Positions 17,012 through 24,480 of a stretch of 64,000 nt of DNA are shown one piece after another (position 1 is the first letter of the stretch; each line of letters opens with the position of its first letter). Both the position numbers and the translations under genes were made by a program. The stretch spans positions 186,001-250,000 of the forward strand of contig NZ_PYWA01000004.1 of assembly GCF_003056335.1 (NCBI RefSeq), in the 5' to 3' direction. Origin of the DNA: Paracoccus indicus (GTDB taxonomy: Bacteria > Pseudomonadota > Alphaproteobacteria > Rhodobacterales > Rhodobacteraceae). Under the pieces are notes generated by a model. It ran no database searches and was not told where the DNA came from. It saw only the letters and a program-made list of their open reading frames with translations.

Positions 17012-18670
17012 ATGACCGAACGCTTCCGCCTGACCATCGGCCAGTTGAACGCCACCGTGGGCGATCTGCCCGGCAATGCCGCCAAGGCGCGCGAGGCGTG
17101 GGAACAGGCGCGCGACGCCGGTGCCGACATGCTGGCCCTGCCCGAGATGTTCATCACCGGATATCAGACCCAGGACCTGGTGCTGAAACCCGCCTTCACC
17201 CGGCAGGCGGTCGAGGCGGTGATGGAGCTGGGCACATCGCTGACGGGCGGCCCCGCCATCGGCATCGGCGGTCCCTGGCCCGAGGGCGGCAAGCTCTATA
17301 ACGCTTATTTCGTGTTCCGCGACGGGGCGCTGGTCGCCCGCGTGCTGAAGCACCACCTGCCGCACAAGCAGCTTTTCGACGAATTGCGCCTGTTCGACAG
17401 CGGCCCGATCAGCGGCCCCTATCCCGTCGGCCCCGCCCGCATCGGGTCGCCCATCTGCGAGGACAGCTGGTATCCCGACGTGGCCGAAACGCTGGAGGAG
17501 ACCGGCGCCGAGATCCTGGTCGTCCCCAACGGCAGCCCCTACCACCGCGAGAAGCTGGACCTGCGCATGGGCCATATGGTCGGCCGCGTGGTCGAGACCG
17601 GCCTGCCGCTGGTCTATGTGAACATGGTCGGCGGTCAGGACGACCAGCTTTACGACGGCGCCAGCTTCGTGTTGAACCCGGGCGGCAAAAAGGTCGTGCA
17701 GCTTCCAGCGTTCGAGGAAGCCATCGCCCATGTTGATTTCATTCGCGGCGACGACGGCTGGCAGGCGCAGCCGGGCCAAATGGCCGTACAGCCCGATGCT
17801 TGGGAACAGGATTACTTCGCCATGATGCTGGGCCTGCGCGACTATCTGCGCAAGTCGGGCTTCCGCAAGGTGGTGCTGGGCATGTCCGGTGGCATCGACA
17901 GCGCATTGGTCGCCACCATCGCCGCCGATGCCATCGGGCCCGAGAATGTCCGCTGCGTGATGCTGCCCTCGGAATATACCTCGCAGATCAGCCTGGACGA
18001 TGCCGCCGATTGCGCGACGCGCTTGGGCGCGCGGTTGGATACCGTCCATATCGAGGGCGCACGCGATGCGGTCGGCGACGCCCTGGCCCATCTGATGGAG
18101 GGCACGAAACCCGACACGACCGAGGAAAACATCCAGTCCCGCCTGCGCGGCGTCATGCTGATGGCGATCTCGAACAAGTTCGGGGAAATGCTGCTGACTA
18201 CCGGCAACAAGTCCGAGGTCGCGGTGGGCTATGCCACCATCTATGGCGACATGGCGGGCGGCTATAACCCGATCAAGGATCTCTACAAGACGCGCGTCTT
18301 CGAAACCTGCCGCTGGCGCAATGCCAACCATCGCGACTGGATGCTGGGCAACCCCGGCGAGATCATCCCGCCACGCATCATCAGCAAGCCCCCCTCGGCC
18401 GAACTGCGCCCCGACCAGAAGGACGAGGATTCGCTGCCGCCCTACGAGGTGCTGGACGCCATCCTGGAAGGGCTGGTCGAAAAGGATCTGGCGCTGGTCG
18501 ATCTGGTCGAACAGGGCTTCGATGCGGATACGGTGCGGCAGGTGGAAAAGCTGCTCTATATCAGCGAATGGAAACGCTATCAGGCGGCGCCCGGTCCGCG
18601 GATTTCCCCCCGCGCCTTCTGGCTGGACCGCCGCTATCCGCTGGTGAACCGCTGGCGCGACAAGCTCTAA
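17012..18670 (+). CDS. nadE: Glutamine-dependent NAD+ synthase
   Basis: A 552-residue two-domain enzyme. The N-terminal nitrilase-type glutaminase has the catalytic triad: Glu in LPEMFITGY, Lys in LKHHLPHKQLF, and Cys in GSPICEDSW. The C-terminal synthetase has the PP-loop GMSGGIDSALVATIAA and TTGNKSEVAVGYAT. It converts deamido-NAD+ to NAD+ using ATP and glutamine, the last step of NAD synthesis. The ATG at 17012 (MTERFRLTIGQLNATVGD) is the normal family start. It is divergent from the MORN gene and ends 3 bp from the next convergent gene. Confidence 0.95.
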   Translation: MTERFRLTIGQLNATVGDLPGNAAKAREAWEQARDAGADMLALPEMFITGYQTQDLVLKPAFTRQAVEAVMELGTSLTGGPAIGIGGPWPEGGKLYNAYFVFRDGALVARVLKHHLPHKQLFDELRLFDSGPISGPYPVGPARIGSPICEDSWYPDVAETLEETGAEILVVPNGSPYHREKLDLRMGHMVGRVVETGLPLVYVNMVGGQDDQLYDGASFVLNPGGKKVVQLPAFEEAIAHVDFIRGDDGWQAQPGQMAVQPDAWEQDYFAMMLGLRDYLRKSGFRKVVLGMSGGIDSALVATIAADAIGPENVRCVMLPSEYTSQISLDDAADCATRLGARLDTVHIEGARDAVGDALAHLMEGTKPDTTEENIQSRLRGVMLMAISNKFGEMLLTTGNKSEVAVGYATIYGDMAGGYNPIKDLYKTRVFETCRWRNANHRDWMLGNPGEIIPPRIISKPPSAELRPDQKDEDSLPPYEVLDAILEGLVEKDLALVDLVEQGFDADTVRQVEKLLYISEWKRYQAAPGPRISPRAFWLDRRYPLVNRWRDKL

Positions 18671-18673
18671 TCG

Positions 18674-19378
18674 TCAGAACTCCAGCCAGGTGCCAAGGCG
18701 GACGGCCTGTTCGGCAGGGCCGGACAGGGGTTGGATCACGCCCAGTTCGATTTGGACCGGCCCGGGTGCATCAAAGACCAGCGAGGGAGCCAGGCGGGCA
18801 GCGAAACCATCGTCCTGCCGGTCCTCCAGCCACAGGCTGTTGATGACCATCAGCCCGTCGCGGGGGCGCAGACCCAGGGTCAAGTCGGCCTTGACCACCC
18901 GTTCGGCGCCCAGGATGCTGTCGAACAGCGCGGACATGCCGGGGTCCGGCGTCTCTGTTTCCGAATGCGAGGCGCCGGTCATCCGCGCCAGAAGCTGCGC
19001 GCTCATCCAGCCGCCGCCCCATCGTTCGAACCCCCGACCCCAGGACAAGGCCCCCTGCGCCAACGGCAGGAATTCATCGCCGCTGCGGACCACGCCCAAG
19101 CCCGATTGCACAGTGATGCGGTGGACGCCATGCCCGTCGTCCAGCGGGTGCTGCAACCACAAGATGGCGCCGGTCTCGGCCGAGGAGCGGCTGAATTCGA
19201 CGCCCAAGGTCGTTCGGGGCGTCAGACCGTATTCCGCATAGGCGAAGACGAAGCCATCCCCCGTTCGGTTCCGTTCGCCCATAAGCGACAGGAAGGTCTG
19301 CCCCACCTCGCGCGGCCAAGGCCCCGCCTGTGCAGGCCAAGGCAGCAGCAGCGCCAGTATCATGGCAAATCGGATCAT
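18674..19378 (-). CDS. Probable outer-membrane beta-barrel protein of unknown function
   Basis: A 234-residue protein with a clear signal peptide (MIRFAMILALLLPWPAQA, cleavage before GPWP). The mature part alternates short polar and hydrophobic stretches with many Gly and aromatic residues and no cytoplasmic motif. It ends GTWLEF, a C-terminal Phe as in BAM-dependent outer-membrane proteins. Barrel identity is inferred from the signal, composition and C-terminal Phe. The frame extends upstream to 19435 without a signal-like sequence, so the ATG at 19378 is preferred. It lies 69 bp downstream of the MFS gene on the same strand. Confidence 0.75.
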   Translation of the reverse strand: MIRFAMILALLLPWPAQAGPWPREVGQTFLSLMGERNRTGDGFVFAYAEYGLTPRTTLGVEFSRSSAETGAILWLQHPLDDGHGVHRITVQSGLGVVRSGDEFLPLAQGALSWGRGFERWGGGWMSAQLLARMTGASHSETETPDPGMSALFDSILGAERVVKADLTLGLRPRDGLMVINSLWLEDRQDDGFAARLAPSLVFDAPGPVQIELGVIQPLSGPAEQAVRLGTWLEF

Positions 19379-19447
19379 CGCGGCCCTCCGGGAACAGGAC
19401 CAACCTGGCACAACCTTGACGTGCAATCGAGCCAATAATTGCGGGTA

Positions 19448-21136
19448 TCAGGGCACTTCGATCTTGCCGACTAGGGGGACGTCGTCGCGGGGGCCCACGC
19501 TGTGGCGTTCGATCATGCGGTGGACGGCCGGGTCGCCCTCGCCGCGGTGCAGGGCGCGCAGTTCGGTCGTGACCTCGGCGTCGGCCTTGGTGCGGCGCAG
19601 GTTGTGACGGACGTATTCGTCCCATGTGGCGATGTGATAGCTCTCGCTCCAATGGTCGGGGTGCTCCAGATCGCGCAGCAGCGCCCATCCGCGCGCCCCG
19701 TCGCGGCGGCGGATCATCCGCCGCTGCTGCATCAGGCGCAGGAACTGCGGGACATCGTCCTGGTCGACCAGGTAATCGACCATCACCATGATCGGTCCCG
19801 ACCGCCCGCGCAGATCCAACTGCAGCGCCGGTTCCTGAAAGCGGTTGGCGGGGTCCAGATCGCGGCTGCCGAACTCGGGTGCGCGCAGCCAGATGCCCAA
19901 GGCACCCCCGGCCAGCAACAGCAGTCCCGCCGCCGTCAATGCAGGCTGCACCCCATGCACCCCGGCGATGCCGCCCCAGGCCCAGGACCCCGCAGCCATG
20001 CCCCCGAAGGTCGCCGTCTGGTACAGCGCCAGCGCGCGGGCCACGACCCAACGCGGTGTGGACAGCTGCACCGTCACGTTGAACAATGACAGCGCCAGCA
20101 CCCATGATGCACCGGCAGGCAGCATCGCCAGCGCATGCAGCCAGATCGCATCGGTCAGCCCCAGCACCAGCGCAGCAAAGGCGAATCCGCCGAAGGCCAT
20201 GCGCACGACGTGCTCGTTCGACATCCGCGCGCGGATGCGGGGGTTCAGCAGCGCGCCGCCGATGGCCCCCACGCCATAGCAGCCCAGAAGACCGCCGAAC
20301 AGCAGCGACCCGCCCTCGGGGTGGCTTTTGGCGACCAGCGGCAGCAGCGCCAGAACCGAGATGGCGGCAAAGCCGAAAAGCGCGCCGCGCAGCATCACGC
20401 GGATCAGGTTCGGCGACAGCGCGACATAGCGCAGCCCCGCGCCCATGGCCGCCATGAAGGGCTCGGGCGTGGTGACACGGGGGGCCAGCTGCGGCTTCCA
20501 GCGCGCCATCGCGCCCAGCAGGGGCAGATAGCTGAGCGCATTGACCGCGAATGCCGCCGCCGCCCCGAAGACCGCCACGATGAAGCCGCCCGCCGCAGGA
20601 CCGACGCTGCGCATCAGATTGAAACCGACCGAATTCAGGCTGACCGCCGCAGGCAGGTCCTGACGGCCCACCAGATCACCGATGCTGGCTTGCCACGGCG
20701 GATTATAAAGCGCCTGCCCCGCCCCCAGCATGAAGGTGAAGCCCAGCAACGTCCAAGGCGTCAGCCCGCCCGCATAGGCGACCGCCGCCAGGGCCAGCGA
20801 CACGAAGGTCATGAAACACAGCGCCGCCATCAGCAGCGTCTTGCGGTCGAAGATGTCGGCCAAGGCCCCCGAGGCGATGGCCAGCAGCATGATCGGCAGG
20901 GTATTGGACGCCTGCACCAGCGCGATCAGCGTCGCGCTGTCTGTCAGCTGGGTCATCAGCCAGGCCGCCCCCACCGCCTGCACCAGCCCGCCGAAGTTCG
21001 AGACCAGCGTCGCGCTCCACAGCAGGCGGAAGTCGGGATAGGACAAAGGCGCCAAGGCACCGTTGGGACGCTTCTGCGAGGGGTCGGACGCGGAAATGCC
21101 CGGGGCGGAGCGGTCGGATGCGGGTTCTTCGGGCAC
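19448..21136 (-). CDS. MFS transporter (MFS_3, EntS-like) with C-terminal soluble domain
   Basis: A 562-residue protein. After a polar N-terminus, a 12-helix major-facilitator region runs about residues 30-430 (start FRLLWSATLVSNFGGLVQ, with LADIFDRKTLLM after the second helix). A cytosolic domain of about 110 residues follows (GPIMVMVDYLVDQDDVPQFL to LRRTKADAEVTTELRALH) that resembles the monooxygenase-like domain fused to other MFS_3 exporters. The family exports enterobactin-like or drug-like compounds; the substrate is unknown. The start is a GTG (21136), since no ATG occurs before the first helix. Confidence 0.87.
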   Translation of the reverse strand: MPEEPASDRSAPGISASDPSQKRPNGALAPLSYPDFRLLWSATLVSNFGGLVQAVGAAWLMTQLTDSATLIALVQASNTLPIMLLAIASGALADIFDRKTLLMAALCFMTFVSLALAAVAYAGGLTPWTLLGFTFMLGAGQALYNPPWQASIGDLVGRQDLPAAVSLNSVGFNLMRSVGPAAGGFIVAVFGAAAAFAVNALSYLPLLGAMARWKPQLAPRVTTPEPFMAAMGAGLRYVALSPNLIRVMLRGALFGFAAISVLALLPLVAKSHPEGGSLLFGGLLGCYGVGAIGGALLNPRIRARMSNEHVVRMAFGGFAFAALVLGLTDAIWLHALAMLPAGASWVLALSLFNVTVQLSTPRWVVARALALYQTATFGGMAAGSWAWGGIAGVHGVQPALTAAGLLLLAGGALGIWLRAPEFGSRDLDPANRFQEPALQLDLRGRSGPIMVMVDYLVDQDDVPQFLRLMQQRRMIRRRDGARGWALLRDLEHPDHWSESYHIATWDEYVRHNLRRTKADAEVTTELRALHRGEGDPAVHRMIERHSVGPRDDVPLVGKIEVP

Positions 21137-21560
21137 GGGTCAAGCTGTCTTTCGCATTATCGGTCGTTCGGTCCCGAAGGTGCAGACCGGGCCGGTCCAT
21201 CGGGCGCGGATGTCGTGCCGCAGGGACGGGCAGAGCAGGCCCGCCGAAAGGCTCGCGGCGATTCTTCGCAGGGTGAATGCAGGCATTTGCGCAGCCGGGA
21301 TGAAACCTTTCTACACGCCAAGTTGTTCCCACGGCAGTGAAAGTTGATTCAGCTGACACCGCCGCGCAACAGGCAGGGTCGCCTCTGGTCACCACGACCT
21401 GTTCGACGCCGTGCAAGGCTTGACGCGCAAGGGGCCCTGTGCCCATGGAATGACGATGAATCACGGATCGGGGCGACCCTTTGCCGTGGTGGAATGTTTT
21501 TGCTGCCTCGGCCCCCGGCTCTGCCGCTGGCGGCCGACGATGAACAAGGAAATTGAAACG
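21137..21560. other. Long intergenic region between divergent MFS and L,D-transpeptidase genes
   Basis: This 424-bp gap is the longest non-coding stretch in the window. I find no convincing gene in it: open frames are compositionally shadow-like. It must hold both divergent promoters. Three GANTC methylation sites are present (21260-21264, 21346-21350, 21458-21462). An AAGGA ribosome-binding site at 21546-21550 precedes the L,D-transpeptidase ATG. No clear riboswitch or small RNA fold was recognised. Confidence 0.5.
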
Positions 21561-22472
21561 ATGCGCCTCGCTTCTCTTCTCGCGGCGGCGGCCCTCGGGC
21601 TGGCGGCCTGCGGTCCCTCGCAGGAAACCGCTGCTCCGGCCGTGCAACAACCCGCGACGGTTCCCGACGAATACAAGGCCCGCACCGATATCGGCCCCGA
21701 TGGCAACCCGATCCAGATCGCGGCCGTGCGCGCCGCCTATCTGGTCGATCGCAACCGCCGCCAGCTGGTCCCCTACAACGGCAGCGAAGCGCCCGGCACC
21801 ATCGTCGTCGACCCCTATGCCCGCGTGCTGTATCACGTGCAGGACGGCGGTCAGGCCATGCGTTACGGCGTGGCCGTCGGACGCGCCGGCAAAGGCTTCG
21901 AAGGCAGCGCGACCATCGCCCGCAAGGCGGCCTGGCCCAGCTGGCGCCCGACCGACAACATGCTGCGGACCGAGCCCGAGCTTTATTCGCAGTTCGCCAA
22001 TGGTCTGCCCGGCGGCATGCAGAACCCCCTGGGGTCGCGCGCGCTCTATCTGTATCAGGGCAGCGTCGACACCTATTACCGCATCCACGGCACGCTGGAC
22101 CCCTCGTCCATCGGCAAGGCGACCTCGGCCGGCTGCATCCGCATGTTCAACCAGGATGTGATCGACCTGTTCGAGCAGATCCCGACCGGCACCAAGGTCA
22201 TCGTCCGTTCCGAGGCCGAGAGCCTGCGCATGGAAGGCCCGATGGCAGAGACGCCCGAAGGCTATGTCCAGCCTGCGGCACAGATCCAGCCCGACATGCA
22301 GATGACCGCCGTTTCGGGCAGCGTTCCGGCAACGACCGCCGCCACCGCACCGGTGACCGCCGCCGATCCCTATGCCTCGACGGCGACGGTGCAGACGGCG
22401 ATGGTGACCGATCCCTATGCCAATGACGCGCCCTTCGTGTCGCCGGTCGAAAGCGCCGTGCCCGGCCAGTGA
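21561..22472 (+). CDS. L,D-transpeptidase (YkuD) lipoprotein
   Basis: A 303-residue protein with a lipoprotein signal (LAAC, Cys17) and a YkuD catalytic domain. The catalytic His is in YYRIHGTLDPSSIG and the catalytic Cys in SAGCIRMFN. It cross-links peptidoglycan (3-3) or attaches proteins to it in the periplasm. The C-terminal 80 residues are Ala/Thr-rich and low complexity, with DPYA written twice. The ATG at 21561 is chosen because AAGGA lies 10 bp upstream and it begins the signal peptide. A perfect hairpin terminator follows. Confidence 0.92.
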   Translation: MRLASLLAAAALGLAACGPSQETAAPAVQQPATVPDEYKARTDIGPDGNPIQIAAVRAAYLVDRNRRQLVPYNGSEAPGTIVVDPYARVLYHVQDGGQAMRYGVAVGRAGKGFEGSATIARKAAWPSWRPTDNMLRTEPELYSQFANGLPGGMQNPLGSRALYLYQGSVDTYYRIHGTLDPSSIGKATSAGCIRMFNQDVIDLFEQIPTGTKVIVRSEAESLRMEGPMAETPEGYVQPAAQIQPDMQMTAVSGSVPATTAATAPVTAADPYASTATVQTAMVTDPYANDAPFVSPVESAVPGQ

Positions 22473-22499
22473 TCGCACGCCTCTGCGCGTGACAGTTCG

Positions 22500-22544
22500 G
22501 CAAATGTGCAAGACCCCGGTTCGCGCCGGGGTCTTTCCATTTGC
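22500..22544 (+). terminator. Terminator hairpin inside a longer inverted repeat
   Basis: A perfect 10-bp stem, AAGACCCCGG (22510-22519) with CCGGGGTCTT (22526-22535), loop TTCGCG, stands 37 bp after the L,D-transpeptidase stop. It is flanked by a second inverted pair, GCAAATG (22500-22506) and CATTTGC (22538-22544), so the fold can extend to a two-part stem. It is followed by a short T-rich stretch on the plus strand. Confidence 0.75.
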
Positions 22545-22610
22545 AAAACCGCCGATCTCTGCGCAATGTCGAAGGAAGCCGTCCAGGTCGTCCATTCAAG
22601 AGCTTCCGCC

Positions 22611-23510
22611 ATGCCCAATCATGCACGACACGAACAGGAAATCCTGAATGCTGACCAACTGGCGCTGACCACGCAGAGCCGCGCCCCGGAATTGGGCCGG
22701 TTGGAGGACGCCGCCATCCTGCCCCTGCTGGATGCTTTGCGGCAGGCAAAGGACAAGGCGCAGGATGCCCCCTCGACGGCGGATCCCAGCCCCGCGCAGC
22801 TGCTGGGCGCGGCCATCAGGCGGGTCGATGGCGAACGCCGAAGGCGCGGCATCGCACCGCGCAAGCCCGAAGCCCCGGTCACCCCTGCTGCAAAGCCCAA
22901 GGTCGCCGCACAGACGACCGCCAAACCACGGCGCCGTGCTGCCGCCAGCCCCCGGAAACCGGCAGGGCGAAAGCCGGCCGAGGCGCGCAAGACCGATTTG
23001 CGGACCGAACCCCACCGCATTCCCAAGCGCAAGAGTAAACCGCCTGCGCCTGCCGTGACACAAGCCCCCGAAGACACAGCTGCAAGGAACACCCAGATGC
23101 CAACGTCCGACGCCGAGAAAGCCGCCAAGCAAGCCGCCCGCAAGGCCGAGAAGGAGGCCACCAAATCGGCCGAGAAGGAAGCGGCGCGCGAAGCCCGTCG
23201 TGCCGAACGCAAGGCCCTGAAGGACGCGGAAAAGGAACAGGCGCGCCTGGAACGTCGCGCTCAGCGCAAGGCCGACAAGGACGCCGAACGCAAGGCGGCC
23301 AAGCAGGCCGAACGCGCCGAACGCAAGGCTGCCCGCAAGGCCGATGAGGCAGGCGACGCCGCCCCGGCAAAGAAATCCGCCGACAAGGGCGAAAAGTCGG
23401 GCGAAAAGAAGCCCAAGGCCGACAAGGTCAAATCCGACAAGCCCAAGGCCGACAAACCCAAGGCGGGCAAGGGCAAGAATGCGGGTGCCAAGAAGGCAAA
23501 GCAGGCCTGA
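22611..23510 (+). CDS. Lys/Ala/Arg-rich basic protein of unknown function
   Basis: A 299-residue protein in two parts. Residues 1-162 have a helical N-terminus (ILPLLDALRQAKDKAQ) and then a Pro/Arg/Lys-rich stretch. Residues 163-299 are almost entirely Lys, Ala, Glu, Arg and Asp (for example KAAKQAARKAEKE) and end with KPKADK-type repeats, as in H1-like or poly-alanine/lysine nucleic-acid-binding tails. An internal in-frame ATG at 23097 (MPTSDAEKAA) has its own AAGGA 8 bp upstream, so the basic half may also be made separately. The start is uncertain; 22566 is an alternative. Nucleic-acid binding is inference from composition. Confidence 0.65.
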   Translation: MPNHARHEQEILNADQLALTTQSRAPELGRLEDAAILPLLDALRQAKDKAQDAPSTADPSPAQLLGAAIRRVDGERRRRGIAPRKPEAPVTPAAKPKVAAQTTAKPRRRAAASPRKPAGRKPAEARKTDLRTEPHRIPKRKSKPPAPAVTQAPEDTAARNTQMPTSDAEKAAKQAARKAEKEATKSAEKEAAREARRAERKALKDAEKEQARLERRAQRKADKDAERKAAKQAERAERKAARKADEAGDAAPAKKSADKGEKSGEKKPKADKVKSDKPKADKPKAGKGKNAGAKKAKQA

Positions 23511-23531
23511 CGCCGCTGGCAATTCCCCCGG

Positions 23532-24476
23532 ATGACACGACTGCTTGCAACCTTGCTCTGCGCGGCGCTGACCCTGACCGCGACGCTGACGACCGCACCC
23601 GAAGTCCGGGCGCGGCCGGCCGTGGATGCACGTCTTGGATTGGCCCCGCGCAAACCCTCCGAGGATCGGCGCTGCACGGATGACGGGCGCGACTGCATTC
23701 GCAAGGACAGCTATGCCGCCGATGTCTGCAAGCTGATCGAACGCAATGCCAGCGAACAGGGGCTGGACCCGAACTTCCTGGCGCGTCTGCTGTGGAAGGA
23801 AAGCCGGTTCGAGCCTTCTGCCGTCAGCCCCGCAGGTGCGCTTGGCATCGCGCAGTTCATGCCGGGCACGGCAGACCTTTATTGGCTGGACGATCCGTTC
23901 AACCCCGCGCAGGCCATTCACAAGGCGGCATGGTATTTGGCCACGCTGGCGGATCGCTTCGGCAATATCGGCATGGCGGCGGTCGCTTACAACGGCGGGG
24001 AAAACCGCGCGGCCCGTTTTATTCAGCAGCAGACCACCTTGCCCTATGAGACCATCGATTACGTCGAATCGATCACCGGGTTCAGCGCGCATCGCTGGCG
24101 GGACAATCCGCCGGCCAAGGGCGAATTGAAGCTGGCCCTGAACGACGACATGGCCTTCCGCCCCGCCTGCGAGAAGATGGCGGGCGATCGCAGCCTGCGC
24201 GAATTCAACACCCAGCCCCGCGTCTTTCCCTGGGGCGTGATCGTGGCCAGCCACCCCAGCAGATCGGGCGCCGCCCAGCAGGTGGCCCGCCTGAACCGCA
24301 CCCTGCGGCCCATTCTGGATGACGGCGCGCGGGTCGGCTATGTCCGCAAGCGCATGAACGGCATGCCCCGCGCGGTCTATACGGCGCAGATCGGCTACGA
24401 ATCGAAGACGGCTGCGGCATCCTTCTGCAACCGCTTCAAGCGGGTCGGCGGGCGCTGCATCGTGCTGAAGAACTGA
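23532..24476 (+). CDS. Lytic transglycosylase with C-terminal SPOR-like region
   Basis: A 314-residue exported protein: signal peptide to about residue 28, then an SLT domain with catalytic Glu90 in LLWKESRFEPSAVS, followed by GALGIAQFMPGTA and VAYNGGENRAARF. The C-terminal 80 residues (WGVIVASHPSRSGAAQQ to KRVGGRCIVLKN) look like a SPOR domain, which binds denuded septal glycan. It cleaves peptidoglycan glycan strands in the periplasm. It follows the basic-protein gene by 21 bp and ends 4 bp from the convergent priA stop. Confidence 0.88.
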   Translation: MTRLLATLLCAALTLTATLTTAPEVRARPAVDARLGLAPRKPSEDRRCTDDGRDCIRKDSYAADVCKLIERNASEQGLDPNFLARLLWKESRFEPSAVSPAGALGIAQFMPGTADLYWLDDPFNPAQAIHKAAWYLATLADRFGNIGMAAVAYNGGENRAARFIQQQTTLPYETIDYVESITGFSAHRWRDNPPAKGELKLALNDDMAFRPACEKMAGDRSLREFNTQPRVFPWGVIVASHPSRSGAAQQVARLNRTLRPILDDGARVGYVRKRMNGMPRAVYTAQIGYESKTAAASFCNRFKRVGGRCIVLKN

Positions 24477-24480
24477 TCCC

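Noticed and set aside
23097..23510. Lys/Ala-rich repeats as a CRISPR-like or satellite DNA array
   Set aside because: Repeats are at the amino-acid level only; codons vary and the reading frame is intact.
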